Shown piece by piece: positions 1-12,973 of a stretch of 64,000 nucleotides of DNA. This stretch comes from Paramecium tetraurelia (lineage: Eukaryota; Ciliophora; Oligohymenophorea; Peniculida; Parameciidae). The stretch's first letter is position 1. Each line of letters starts with the position of its first letter. A program made the position numbers and the translations under genes. The stretch is taken from contig NW_001799133.1 in assembly GCF_000165425.1 (NCBI RefSeq), positions 62,001 through 126,000 of the forward strand. The letters run 5' to 3'. The notes under the pieces are model-generated. The model made no database searches. It was not told the origin of the DNA and saw nothing but the letters and a program-made list of their open reading frames with translations.

Positions 1-288
1 CTTAGATAATTTTTGTTCTTACATATTATTGTGATTACTAATAAGCAATTTACAGTTAACATTTTAGAAGGATTATTTTTCGTATCCTCTATTTGCCACT
101 TAAATAAATTTTGAATTTTCTGAAAAATTTTAATCAATATTAAGTTTCCTCCAACACTTAATAAGAACATAACTATTATATTCATAAGAATTTCTAATAC
201 CAACAAATTCATACCAATTAGAGACATCAATATCTTTGAAATTCTCTTAATTTTAGATATCACTTTTCTGATAAAAATTCAATTCCAT
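1..288 (-). CDS. Hypothetical protein, N-terminal part (runs off window)
   Basis: Open in the ciliate code from an ATG at 286-288 down to the window edge (about 96 codons, TAA/TAG read as Gln). The product begins MELNFYQKSDIQNQ and includes SNWYEFVGIRNSYEYNSY. I do not recognise the family. It lies only 39 bp downstream of the stop of the macro-domain gene and in the same reading frame as that gene's end, so an in-frame extension of the upstream gene interrupted by TGA is a weaker alternative. The C-terminus is outside the window. Confidence 0.55.
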
Positions 289-327
289 GTATAACAATAA
301 TTTATAAATAGAAGTATTAATATATTA

Positions 328-1937
328 TCAAATTGATATTTTTCTACCCACACTCTAAGGACTCTCAAATTTATCATAATAATTAGCTCCAAAACTCTTA
401 ACAAATTCATCCTCTTCAAAATTCTTTTGCTATGGCTTTTTTACAGTCGGTTATAATTCATACAAAGTCTTACATTTATAAATTTTATAATTACATTTTT
501 ACTTAAAGAATTCCCTGCACTACCACTTCCACTATTACCACTATTATTATTAAGTGAATCTTCATCGCTGGCTTCACTACTATCATCTGTATCCATAAAA
601 ACCTTGTCAAACGCCCATTTGAATAATTCTTAATCTTTATCATCTTGTATACAAAATCTGACTTAACTCAAGAATTTAATTTTTGTGACATTTTCTTCTA
701 AAAAATTCTTAACAGCAATCATTTGCATAGTTGCAATTGTCGATATTGTGAACTTGGTTGATTTCATTACAGGAAAACATATTGACGTAATTTCCATTTC
801 TTCTGCTACTTTAAGACAAGTCATCATGCAATCATAAATAAATTATTTCTAATATTTTTAATGAGCATTTTTTGGTAATTTCAAGTTTAGATTTTTAGGA
901 TTGTGATTTCTAGCTAATTTCATTGGTTCATCATCTTCATTTGGCAATACGCAATAAAAAACAAAATCAAATTCCAGCTAATAATAAGAATTAGTTCTGA
1001 TACTTCTGCAGCATGAGAATGTACGACATCACCATGAGATACTGCTTATTTATCTCGAATTTATTAAATGTATTTTAACAACTGCTATTTTGTTTAAGGT
1101 GAAACGTTATTTACCAAGTAGTATGGTAGCTACATTAGAGGTCACTATTACCTTTAGGTTTAAGTCTGTTTAAGCCACAATCACATCAACTTCTTCATTT
1201 TTGATGTCTCCTGCATCTAAGTAAATTCCTATGTTTTGGAATCTGTGTTATGCTAACAACTTAGGCTATAGATTTTATTCATTATTTATCTTTTTAATTA
1301 TCAATGCTTAATACATTTCTTGCATGATATTCACACATGTTACCCATTAAATTTATATTAATTATCAAATTTAAGAGCAAAATCTAAAACAAATTAAAAT
1401 ATCACAAAGAATTAAGATTGCCTGATCTACTCCAGTCCCTAAAATCTATCCATTATATTTTGTTTATTCCATAGTATTTTAACCTAGCTATTGAATGTCT
1501 GTTTATCAATCTGATCTTTATAAACATGAATTTTACTTTTTGGTCATCAGAATAACGTTGTAACAAGATACTGGTTTCTTAGTTGTTTTTTCATATCGAT
1601 ACTTGTATAATTCCAAAAAGGAAATTATATGGTTGTTTTAATCATTTCCGACAGGCAACTCTTCCAAATCACCCCAAATAGAAAACTCTTCAAGATCGGG
1701 GTCATTATCCAAAGCAAGAGACTGGCATTACTTCAACCTGTGTCTTGGTCTAAAGCTGTTGATGATGGGGGATAGTTGTCTGTCTGTTTTATTTTCAAGA
1801 AAGTTTCCTTAAACAATTAATGTTTATGAAGGTTAGGTTGAGTCTTGTTCTGATTTTAGTATTTTGGAACTATTTGCTTATAAGTAATCAAGCTTAAGTT
1901 AATCGAATCTGATGTCGCTTTTCATCCTCTGATGCAT
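328..1937 (-). CDS. Macro-domain (ADP-ribose binding) protein
   Basis: Starts at the ATG at 1935-1937 (MHQRMKSDIRFDQ) and ends with TGA at 328-330. Several small introns are needed, for example one removing GTAAAATTCATG...CAG so that DDQK joins IDKQTFNSQ. The C-terminal half looks like a macro domain: IGIYLDAGDIKNEEVDVIVA near the start of the fold, AVSHGDVVHSHAAEV in the middle, then ITSICFPVMKSTKF and AVKNFLEEN...RFCIQDDKDQELFKWAF. Macro domains bind or hydrolyse ADP-ribose derivatives; that is family knowledge. A Ser/Asp/Asn-rich acidic stretch follows (about 530-600). The N-terminal 100 residues are unrecognised. Intron borders are approximate. Confidence 0.7.
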
Positions 1938-2178
1938 AATTAATTTAATTATCACTTTATTAGAAAAAATATATTAATGCTATAATACATATCTCACCTA
2001 CCCCAAAATATATTTGAATGTATTCTGATCAAAAGTCAAATTAAATAAATCTATCAATTGTTATTAAGGAATTTTGCACATTTAAAAACTGTATTGAATA
2101 CTAAATCTATAATCCTTCTACAAATTAAGAGAAAATTCAAATGTTTGTTTATTTAAAAATTAGTTAAATTTGTTGAAT

Positions 2179-2929
2179 ATGGCTTAATTGTTATAATAAA
2201 ATAGGCCAAATAAGATTTAAATTGAAAAAAGGTTAAACGAAAGATGTGAATAAAGCTGTTTCATAATCTAATAAGGATGCAAAAATCTAATTATTAATTA
2301 AAAAGATAATATTTAATTTACTATTATTAATAATATCTCTAATTTTATATTAGGTAATGATCCTCTTAATTAAGAATGTTTTATTATTCCATATTTTATA
2401 AATAAATATGGATTATAATAATATTTAACCTTGTTAGGAAAACTCAAATATTAAATGAGGATGGAACTTAACAATAAATGAAACCTTTTAAATATAGGTG
2501 AGTAATAATTATTTCTAAAGTTGTTATCAAAAATAGGATCATTATAAGGATTATGAAATCAAATAAAATCCCTTTTATTTATCCATCAAAGGATTCTATT
2601 ATTGAATCAATAAAAGAAAAGCTATTTAATAAATGGTGATTCAAGATATGTGACAAGCAGATTTGCAAAGAACAAAGATCCTGTAAATTGGAATATTTAA
2701 TAATTTTTAGATTTAATAATTTACTTTCAACATAATAATTTACCAATATCTTTACACTCTCCTTTATAAAATGATTAATTCTGTTGAGAGATAAAGGAAG
2801 TATGCAATTTTCATCAAAATTAAACGAGAATATTATTAATCATAATTACCAAATGTCAAATTCCAACTCGTTAACTATCTACCTATGGTTTGGAGAAATA
2901 GGGAAAATAAAAATTAAATGGAAGAGTGA
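2179..2929 (+). CDS. Hypothetical small multi-exon gene
   Basis: Coding-like sequence in alternating frames that joins well through short introns. GTAAATTGGAATATTTAATA... (28 nt, about 2680-2707) links FAKNKDP to IQQFTFNIIIYQYLY; the frame then runs through MINSVERQRKYAIF and REYYQSQLPNVKF to TGA at 2927-2929. The first ATG (MAQLLQQNRPNKIQ) is at 2179, but exons between about 2330 and 2550 are not settled. A competing ending at 3045-3047 cannot be excluded. No family recognised. It sits between the divergent macro-domain gene and the Cdh1 gene, a spacing that fits one more gene here. Confidence 0.4.
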
Positions 2930-3186
2930 TAATGTAAAAGCATATTTTAATGTCTGTTAGAATGAAAATTAGAATAAAAATGACTCATATAATTAACGAT
3001 TTATAATTAATAAAAAATAAGGAAATTTTTAGTGCAATTCTTAGTGATAAATAATTAATACTAGATATGTTGATTGATTAAACAAGAACTTATAAATAAT
3101 ATTTATTTTGCCTTTTTAAGTGTGATTAAAAATAAAGTTTAACGTAAATTAAATTAATATCTGTTTGCAAATACCCTTTATAAAAA

Positions 3187-4821
3187 ATGTCAACGAATAC
3201 TGTAAAAATGCTCTAATAGCGTAATATTGATATAGAAGTATCCTGTTTTGAAGATAAATTACAAATCTCACCATCAAAATAAAATAAAGAAAATTCACAT
3301 CTATCTAAATCTAAAACTTGTGATATCAGCGATCTTGTTAGATTGCTACATAAGGTGGACATTCAGAGTGCTAATCATGGAGGTAGTATAAATATTAAAT
3401 CAATAGACCAAATGGAATAGGAATAAGACAGTACACCTAAAAAATAAATACAATAAGGAAAAACCTGCAGGTATATTCCCTTGAGAAGTGGTCAAAAGTA
3501 GACTCTAAACGAGGAATTTCAATATAGAGAGATTGAGGAGGAGAATCAAGAACCATAAAAAGGTAGCGATTACAAAGAGTAAGGAAATGTTACACTGAAA
3601 GACATCTATAAGATGCATGTCCTTGGATAACCATTACAAACTGAATAGCTATAGTGGGAATCAAAGAATTTGTTGCGCTTTGCTGACAATACTCCTTCAA
3701 AACGAAAAATATTGTCAGACATAAATCCAGCTGTCTTGGAAACTTACTAAAACCTAATGGACTACAGAGAACAATATTAAACTAGTTAAGATTATCAATT
3801 CAGCCAAAGAAAGATTAGCAAAGTACCATTTAAAGTGTTGGACGCTCCTCAATTATAAGATGATTTCTATTTAAATCTAATAGATTGGAGTTCTTAAAAC
3901 GTACTATCAGTGGCACTATCCTCATGTGTATATTTGTGGTCGGCTTATAACAACAGAGTAACTAAATTCTGTGATTTCGGTAATAATGATATGGTTTGTT
4001 CATTGATATGGAATCCATAAGGAAATTAATTAGCAATAGGAACAGGCTCAGGAGAAGTGCATATTTATGATTAAGAGAAAATGAAAAGAATATAAATATT
4101 GGAAGGACATTCTGCTAGAGTTGGATCTTTGGCATGGAGTGGAAATGTAAGATTTTTATTCATAAATTAGACTCTATGTTCTGGTTCTAAAGATAGATCA
4201 ATAATTCTACATGATCCAAGATAAAAAAGACAGACTGGAAAATTTGAAGGTCATAAATAAGAGGTTTGTGGATTGAAATGGTCACCTGATGAATATCAAT
4301 TGGCATCAGGTGGAAATGATAATAAATTGTTTGTTTGGAGAATGGGATCATAAATTCCATTAGCTAAATTTAATTAACATTAGGCTGCCGTAAAGGCTAT
4401 TGCCTGGTCACCCCATAGACATGGTTTATTATCTTCAGGCGGAGGAACTGCAGATAGAACCATTAGATTTTTCAATACACTAACCACTGAATAATTAGAT
4501 TGGATCGACACTGGTTCCTAAGTGTGCAATTTGATGTTCAGTAAAAATGTAAATGAATTCGTTTCAACTCATGGTTACAGTATGAATTAAATTGTATGTT
4601 GGAAATATCCAGCCTTATAAAAAGTATTTTTGATATTCATATTCTAGGTTACTACTTTAATGGGCCATACTTCTAGAGTCCTATTTTTGGCAATGTCACC
4701 AGATGGAGAAACTATAGTGACTGGAGCTGGAGATGAGACTTTGAGATTTTGGAATGCTTTCCCAAGAAAAGAATAAGCTTAACCAATCAATACTGTTTTA
4801 CTACCTTAGATGATTAGATGA
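3187..4821 (+). CDS. Cdh1/Fizzy-related APC/C activator (WD40)
   Basis: Activator and substrate adaptor of the anaphase-promoting complex. Start ATG 3187 ([15 protein letters not shown]), stop TGA 4819-4821. Two introns of 24 nt were read: 4147-4170 and 4624-4647. Near residue 95 is a C-box-like motif, CRYIPLRSG (consensus D-R-F/Y-I-P-x-R), then [37 protein letters not shown] and seven WD40 repeats (for example [61 protein letters not shown]). The protein ends in ...MIR, so it keeps the C-terminal Ile-Arg tail that in this family docks on APC/C TPR subunits. Fizzy-related/Cdh1 is preferred over Cdc20 on overall pattern. Confidence 0.93.
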
Positions 4822-5131
4822 AACTATAATTGTATTTTATTACTATTTATTTAATCGATATTAAAATAATATTCCAAAATTTATTTTTACTTTTATTATA
4901 AAAATAATCATTATTTTATAAATAACATTCTAAAACTTAAAACAATTTGGTTACTAAAAAGATATTGAATTCAAATTGATACCATTCTTTCTAAACATAC
5001 ATAATAAAATATTAATTTAAAGTTTATAAAAAGGACATTGATAGATTTGCTTTTAAGAGCAAGATTCATTTTATTATTCCACAAAAGGTCAATAGTAAAT
5101 CATTCTTTTAATAACTTCATCATAACTCTCA
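4822..5131. other. Intergenic, no gene seen
   Basis: Very AT-rich gap of about 310 bp between the Cdh1 stop and the small gene at 5132. No open frame with coding character was found. It presumably holds the 3' end of the Cdh1 transcript and the promoter of the next gene. Confidence 0.5.
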
Positions 5132-5365
5132 ATGTCCTAATTCAAAATTAATCATAAACTTTCCGCTTCCAAATTGAATAACCAAACTGAAAGAGATGAT
5201 AGTTAATCTGAAAAAGAAATAGATATATTTAATATAGAAGATTTAATTTTCAGAATTGAAATTTAAGTTATATCAAGAAAAATGATCAAAAGTCTACATA
5301 AAAATTCTGCTTTAGTAATTAAACAACGATTTCAAAGAATTTTAGATAGATTCAATAGTGAATGA
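5132..5365 (+). CDS. Hypothetical 77-residue protein
   Basis: Continuous 78-codon frame, ATG 5132-5134 to TGA 5363-5365, with in-frame TAA codons read as Gln. Begins MSQFKINHKLSASK and contains QTERDDSQSEKEIDIF, then a basic helical C-terminus (KQRFQRILDRFNSE). No family recognised. It converges on the WASP gene with 74 bp between stops. The composition, charged and not hydrophobic, argues for a real small gene. Confidence 0.5.
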
Positions 5366-5439
5366 CATAGATTTCAGCATTCAATATTTAATTGGTTATA
5401 TTTTTATTTAATTTTCATAATATCATCCTTATGATCTCC

Positions 5440-7012
5440 TCAATCATCAGACCAACCAGAATTATGACTATCAGAGCTATCCTTTCTATTTTTAGTTAGT
5501 TGTTCTCTTCTTTGAGCCATCATTTAAGCTAAATAACTTGATAAATCATCTTATTGTTTTTTATCCATTTCTTTTATGTCTACTTTACACTCATTCTTTT
5601 CAACATGTTTTAACTTCACACCTTACTAAATTTCAGCCAATAGATCATTTTTATTGGATTAACTTTTAGGTTGTTGTTTTGGAGCTTGCTATTACTGTTA
5701 TGTATTAGGCTAAGTCACTTGGGGTTATCCACTAATAGGTGCCTTAGGAGGTGGGGGAGGTGGAGGACCTCTAGGAGGAGGTGGAACACCTTTGGGAGGG
5801 GGAGGAGGTGGAGGAGGAGGAGGAGGGGGTGGAGGAGGTGGAGGTGGAGCACCACCTTTAGCTGAAGGCGCAGGAGGTGGTGGAACGACCTTAATTAAGA
5901 GATAAAATATACTTGTTATTATTGTTGCTACTTTGAAGGAGGAGGTGGAGGAGGGGGAGGAGGAGCAGTAGGATTTTCATTGAAATTAGCAACAGCCTTG
6001 AAGATTTCTTTGGCTTGATTTTTATCTTGTAAATCCTTTTTAGTAATTCCTGCCTTTTTGAAAGCATTGATCAGCTCTGGAGGCAATTCATCTAAGTTAA
6101 TTTCTCCGGTGTCAAGATTAAATGTTAATTAATTCCTTTTGAATCCGGTTGGACCACTCACTTATACTTACTAGTTGATATCTAATAAATTTATACCTTC
6201 TCGACTTGTTTATTCAATCCAAAAAAGTCTTTAAATGCACCTTTAACTGTTCCCTTTTCTTTTTCTAGTTTGTCAAGTTTCTTTCTCTCCTTTTCCTCTT
6301 TTTCAATTTAGGCATTAATTTCTTCTAATTATTGTTTCGTTGGACCATTTGAACAAATCTTTTACGTTATCTTTGTAGCTTCATCGACATTTGGAAACAA
6401 GAAACCAATAAAACCTTTAGAAATGGGTATGCTATAGAAATTGGCGATTCCATGGACAGGTTACCAAAAGTCTTTGATTCCATAACAAAGTTCCATTGAA
6501 AATAGAACTTACAGAGTTGCAGGATCATAAACTCTCAAGTAAAAGCACTTCTATAAATTATTTTCTTACTTTTCCTTCTCTTCTGTCTATTAGAAAGCAC
6601 AGAATTCCTGCAATGTTGGATCCATGAAATTTGTGCTTACCTTCATCCGCAGTGTATATTTACACAAATGTCATTTCAAGCACTGTTGCAGTCTAATTCG
6701 CACATCCTCCTACAACATCTTGAATGATTTATCTCACCTTAGGATTCTTTAAGATGTCAGTCATATAATTAATAATAACTAATAAAAAATCACTTTTATC
6801 AACATATATTGAGTAAATTTTTATTAAATATCCCATTCATTCCACAAATGATGGTAAACACATTGTGCATTTTTATTTGGGATCCAAATTCTTTGGAATA
6901 TTTAATGGGAAATCGTATTATCTTTCTTAACAGAATTTTATCCTCAATATCAAATGAATTTATATTATAATAGATAAACAATTAACGTATTTATCTACTC
7001 AGCTATTTCCAT
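5440..7012 (-). CDS. WASP-like actin nucleation promoting factor
   Basis: Activates the Arp2/3 complex to build branched actin. The core (from 6764 down) has a WH1-like domain (ATVLEMTFVQIYTAD, CFYLRVYDPATLQVLF), a CRIB/GBD-like segment (SGPTGFKR...EINLDELPPELINAFKKAG), long polyproline blocks (about 5740-5970), a WH2 helix (NDLLAEIQQGVKLKHVEK), a connector helix (DDLSSYLAQMMAQRREQLTK) and a short acidic tail with Trp ending GWSDD at TGA 5440-5442, so a complete VCA module. Introns include a 19-nt candidate (GTAAGAAAATAATTTATAG) and a 26-nt one before the CRIB. The first exon (MEIAEQINTLI) is inferred through 37-nt and 25-nt introns and is less certain; the minimal start is 6764. Confidence 0.85.
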
Positions 7013-7290
7013 CAAAATAAATTATTCTAAAGTAGAAAGATAAAGTAACTTCTTTATTATGATTCAATTTCAAGAGTATATAATTTAAATTATGGATTTA
7101 TGAATATGATCTTTGATTCCATTTCTTGTTGTTTTCTTTTGAAAAACAAGGAAAAAAGGATGATACTCTTTAGAAAATTATATTATTAACAAAAATTCAG
7201 AATTCAATAGAATTATTAAGCAATGTATGTAATAAGTAAATCTAGTATTTTTTAATTACAATATATATATTAACAAATCATACACAGGAA

Positions 7291-8739
7291 TCATAATTTA
7301 AAAGCTTCAAGTTCTAATTTCTAAGTTAACATCTAATAGACGTATTAACCTACAATTAATTAAGTTAAATACCAAATTGTGATTATTAAATTTCTTACAA
7401 TAGTTATTAATTGTTTGTAATTTTCAGATAAAACTCTTTTTATATTTCACTATCGGAAAATTTAAGAAAGTTTTAGACAACATAATTGCCATATGCATTT
7501 TTTGAGAGACTTACAAATAAAACTGGATGATTCTTTTGACTCAATAGTAACTCCATAATTTTTAATTTGAATTTATTATTTGAACATTTGATTGCACAAT
7601 CAACAACATTACTTAATTTAAAAGATGAAAATACCTCCCAAACTTATTCAAGCTGTATTCTTCTATTTTATCCATTATAATTTGCTAAATTTCAATTTAG
7701 ATAACTTCTGGGCCATCTTTCAATAATTACTGAATGATATAATTGCCATATTATGAAGTGCATAATTCTTGAGATATCTTCATGATTTCTTGTAAAACAC
7801 TCATCTAACGTTCGGCATGATTGTTTGAGATTGAAATAGCTTTTTAGATGATCCTGCATCCAAAAGAATTTGTAACCAACTTGCTTATTTGTCCTTCAAC
7901 TCCATCTAAAACCCAGAGGCTGACATCGCCTTCCATTAGTTAGATAAGTTTTTGCACAACGTGATTTCCATGCTGATCTATCACTAAATCTCTGACTTTG
8001 CCCTTTATTGAATCAAATAACACTTTGAACTCTGGAGTTTTATGGGAATTTTATAACAGCCTTTATAAGACTCTACATCCATATTAATGAAATGCAAGTT
8101 GTTAAGTGTGGGGCTATAAAATTATAAGCATTTTTTGTTGTTGTAATTGAGTTCCTACCTTTAGCTAAAATTCATACCATTTTCGAGAAGATTTTAAATG
8201 ACATAATTACCAAATACATCCTTTGACAAGGATACGAAGCCCTTTTCAAGTCTACTGAATATCAAATCTTTGATTGCAACAGATCCTTCTTAGAATTGCT
8301 TTTGAATGCTTCTGGCACCATTTTAATCCTTGCATTTAGATATCTTTTAAATTATGAATTTTTGATTACTAAATCTCCTTCTAGACTTGTTTCTTCTTCT
8401 GGAATAAATTATGTCATGCACTCATATGATTTGGCTTTTAAGGCTGAATTAGGAGCACTTTGCTAAACAGGTATTTTTGTTAGTCGTAAATCCAAATCGT
8501 AAGAACTTTAATTAACAAATTAACAACTTTGCTTTATGTTAAACCTAAGGTGAATAGACCTTGGGTTGATAAACAGGTGAGGCCTTTTGGTATTATTTAA
8601 TTTCCAATGCAGGGGGTCTATTGTTAGAATATGATTTTTTTGTTTTCTCTGCTTCAAAACTATCTAAAAGAGCATGAGGATTTGAAATACCATTAAGAAG
8701 ATCGCCTATCATATCTTTCTCTTCTGGATCCTAAAACAT
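7291..8739 (-). CDS. Pumilio/PUF family RNA-binding protein
   Basis: PUF proteins bind 3'UTR motifs of mRNAs and repress or localise them. Start ATG 8737-8739 (MFQDPEEKDMIGDLLNG), stop TGA 7291-7293. The N-terminal third is unstructured, Pro/Gln/Ser-rich, and is followed by PUF repeats: CKDQNGARSIQKQFQEGS, LSKDVFGNYVIQNLLENG, and near the end SKNAYGNYVVQNFLKFS. Introns of 22-23 nt are visible, including GTATTTAACTTAATTAATTGTAG near 7330, which restores FGQYVYQMLTQKLELEAFKL at the C-terminus. The 216-bp gap to the divergent kinase gene must hold both promoters. Confidence 0.88.
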
Positions 8740-8955
8740 TAGAATTGTATAAAAATAATAATAATTGGGGAATGAATATAATTATTTAAGATGCATTTCG
8801 CTCTATTCTCAATAGATTAAATAATAATACCTAAAAATTGTAATTATTAATAATACCTAATTACATCATCTCCATAATTTTCGTATTTTATATAATAGAA
8901 ATCAGAAGTTATTTCAAGAATAAGATCATCATAAAATATAAATATATTTATTAAA

Positions 8956-10123
<1,168 letters not shown>

Positions 10124-10190
10124 ATGTGAATTGCTAATGAATATAAGATAACAAAATTAAATTATTATAAATTTTAGGTTTTATTATTAT

Positions 10191-10676
10191 TCAGGCTTGT
10201 TCCTAACCAACCTATAATTCCAACTCGGCTATTCTTCTCTGCAATCCCAACAATTATTATTAGAGAGCAGTCTTTTCTCCTTTTAATCCTGTGATTTATT
10301 ATTACAATCTTGAATTTTCAGCCTTTTGATGTGCAAAGTGTCTAATTACATAGATTTTCTATACCTTTTCATTTCCTCTTCTATTCTCATAAGCTCATTG
10401 GTAAGAGTCTTCTTGACATCTTGAGTTTTCATACTCAAAACTGATTCTAAGGTATCTTTTTCGGATTTGAGTATTTAAACTTCTTTTTTGTGAAAATTCA
10501 TCTCATCTTGAATACCTTTGATTGTTTCCTAAGATGGATATATTTAATACTTCCAAACCCATCAATTTCCCCTTTAATGAGGCAGGATTTTGAGAGCCAC
10601 CGAAACTTTGGTTAGTTTAACCTAAATCGTTACCTTTGGCGAGAGTATTGCCTGCAGACTTAAAAGTATTACTCAT
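10191..10676 (-). CDS. Conserved coiled-coil protein, about 150 residues
   Basis: Start ATG 10674-10676 (MSNTFKSAGNTLAKG), stop TGA 10191-10193, with introns GTATTAAATATATCCATCTTAG (22 nt) and GTATAGAAAATCTATGTAATTAG (23 nt). After a Gly/Ser/Asn-rich head the rest is helical coiled coil (KSEKDTLESVLSMK, NELMRIEEEMKRHFAHQK, GLKGEKTALQQQLLGLQRRI). The regular, conserved-looking heptads suggest a structural, perhaps cytoskeletal or ciliary protein; that is inference. It converges with the kinase gene (67 bp between stops). Confidence 0.8.
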
Positions 10677-10753
10677 AAAGAAATAATAATATAATTTAAT
10701 TAATTTAAACGCATTCCTTGTACATGTACTTTACATAATATTAATATATTTTA

Positions 10754-11578
10754 TCACCAGTCTTTCTCTGCCTTTTCGCCTTCAGCTTATTGTTCATGAT
10801 CTTCAGCTTCTTATTTGACTTAATTGTCTGTGATGCCCAATTAATCATTGGTAATTTCCTTGTGATAGAACAAATCAACCAAAACATCCCATTCTTCATC
10901 TAAAATAATTGAATATTATCAATAGATACCTTATCTCAATTCTCCTCTTAAGATTTTGACTTCTCTAGCCAACAACCAATAAATCATTGAAATGGATTTG
11001 GTTTCCCTGTTTCCAACTGGGATGGGAATGTCAACATATTATAATGGAGTGTCAGAGTTGGTTAAGGCAATGACTGGAATGTTAACGTATGAGGCTTCAA
11101 CAATAGCTTATCTATCCTATAAAATATATTAATTCAAATATTCTTACCAAATGAGGATCTGTTACAATCAACAATTATGGTTCTTATAATTTACCACTGG
11201 CACTGTTGGATTGATTTGTCAATGTACCTGGTGTCCATCTTGCTGATCTTGTTGAACTGGCCAATGTGTAGTGAGCAAACTTAATGACTGCTCTTTAACC
11301 AATTGGTCTTGATGAAACAACCTGAATTATTCAAGTTTATCATACCATAACATCTTGTGGTTATTCGATTGCAGCAATAACTCTGGCAGCCAACTTAATG
11401 TGTTACCAGGTTTCCTCTAAATTGAGAATGTATGAACCATTATCACTTCTATGAGATACATATCTCTTCATGTCAAAATGAAGTTGTTTTGTTCCAACGT
11501 GGCACTAAAGAGAAATCTAAATAACATTTTTACTTATGAAGCAATCAATCTTTTGATGTCTTATTCTTTTCTGCTCAT
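10754..11578 (-). CDS. RPSA: 40S ribosomal protein SA (uS2)
   Basis: Component of the small ribosomal subunit. Start ATG 11576-11578 ([14 protein letters not shown]), then a 29-nt intron, then [19 protein letters not shown]. Family signatures follow: [105 protein letters not shown]. It ends with the acidic, Gln/Glu-rich tail usual for eukaryotic uS2 (...EGEKAEKDW) at TGA 10754-10756. Short introns also occur near 10910, 11120 and 11325. Confidence 0.95.
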
Positions 11579-11816
11579 ACAATCAAATATAAATATCTAT
11601 TTTTTTAAATATTTAACAAATCTCGATTATTTCTTAATCAATTTTTTATATAGAGCTATCCTTGCAATAAACACTCAATAATCTCATAATGAGTGCTTAT
11701 TTACACCCTTCCAACACTATCTAACACACCTATAAACTGATATTTCTGTGAGTTTCTAAATTTTGCATTAATAAAATTTAAAATTTAAAAAAAAACAGCG
11801 CTATATTTCTTAAATA

Positions 11817-12764
11817 TCAATTGCTCAACCATAAAAAAGAGTATTTTTAATCCATATCCAAGCATAAATTAAATACGTTTTTAGATTATTGACTTTAGGA
11901 TATCTAAATATTTATTTGCTATTCTTAGGAATATGTAAAATATTTAAATAATAGATTTTTTATAATTTTCAATAGATTTGTTTGTTCATATTTAGTGATG
12001 TCTTAGAAATCGAAAACCTCTATTTACGTGTGGATATAAAGAATTAAACAACTCTATTTTAGAGCTCTTAGAAATGTTACAATAATAATTGATAATATTC
12101 TATAAGTCTATAATCTAGAACATTTGTGTTTATTCATGAAAAAGTAGGAAAGTTAATCAAGGTGTTTATGATTATGAACTTAGTTGATGTAAATATATTA
12201 AATGTTTAAAAGAAATAGTGTTTACTATGACTAATAAATGATCTAATTAATATAATGATAAAAAAATATCAAAAATAGAATTCTATTTAGATAGGCTGGC
12301 AAAATGAAATCAAATTAACATTAAGTATCATATGATGTATTGATATTTAAGCTTATCTATCCTATTAATAAATTCAAATTATACATGACTGTATAATTAT
12401 TCTCTTTAAGAATTTTCGATAAAATTATTATTTTAATTAGAATCTCATTCTGTTTTAGTATTTTTTTATATATAAAACCTTCAAATAAACTTAAAACTCT
12501 TATGCATTTTAAGAAATCCAATGTGATATATAAAACTTCTAATAAGTATTAGATCAGATTTTGCATACTTTCTACGTTTTTAGCATTTCTAATAATATCA
12601 AAAATCCAAAAGTAAAATATACTTTATAAGAACTGAATTACTTTTAAAAAAACACATGCCATTATCGATTTTTCTACTTAGATAGTTTATGATATTCTAC
12701 TATACTTTTCCACTATTTCAGTGCTTCTATCAAAATTGCTCAAAGGATCTAAATTGTAATTCAT
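11817..12764 (-). CDS. Hypothetical protein, 315 residues
   Basis: Uninterrupted 316-codon frame in the ciliate code, ATG 12762-12764 (MNYNLDPLSNFDRSTEIVE) to TGA 11817-11819, which fills what would otherwise be a 1.4-kb gene desert. It is rich in Ile/Leu/Phe/Tyr/Asn with hydrophobic stretches, so it may be membrane-associated or an AT-rich chance frame. Gaps on both sides (about 240 and 210 bp) match normal spacing here, which supports a real gene. No family recognised. Confidence 0.5.
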
Positions 12765-12973
12765 CCAGTATCAATTTTGACAATTACTTCTAACTTTATT
12801 TAAAACTCTACTATTGTAATCTTTATTAATGGAAATCGATAAATGGATAGGCTAAATTGCAATTGTGAGGTTATAGATAATTTATAAATCTTATGAGCCG
12901 CATATTCAATTATTTAATCTTAATTCATTTAACTGTATTAAAAATATTAATAAATTTAACGAATTCTCTTATA

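Noticed and set aside
5671-5865. Arg/Trp-rich frame on the plus strand
   Set aside because: It is the antisense of the polyproline blocks of the WASP gene; the minus strand carries a full domain set in the right code.
6841-7290. Long plus-strand ciliate-code frame starting MMVNTLCIFIWDP
   Set aside because: It simply continues antisense into the PUF gene with no stop at a sensible place, and its first part is antisense to the likely WASP first exons.
11998-12171. 57-residue plus-strand frame (MSQKSKTSIYVW...)
   Set aside because: Short, no coding character, and antisense to the much longer 316-codon minus-strand frame.
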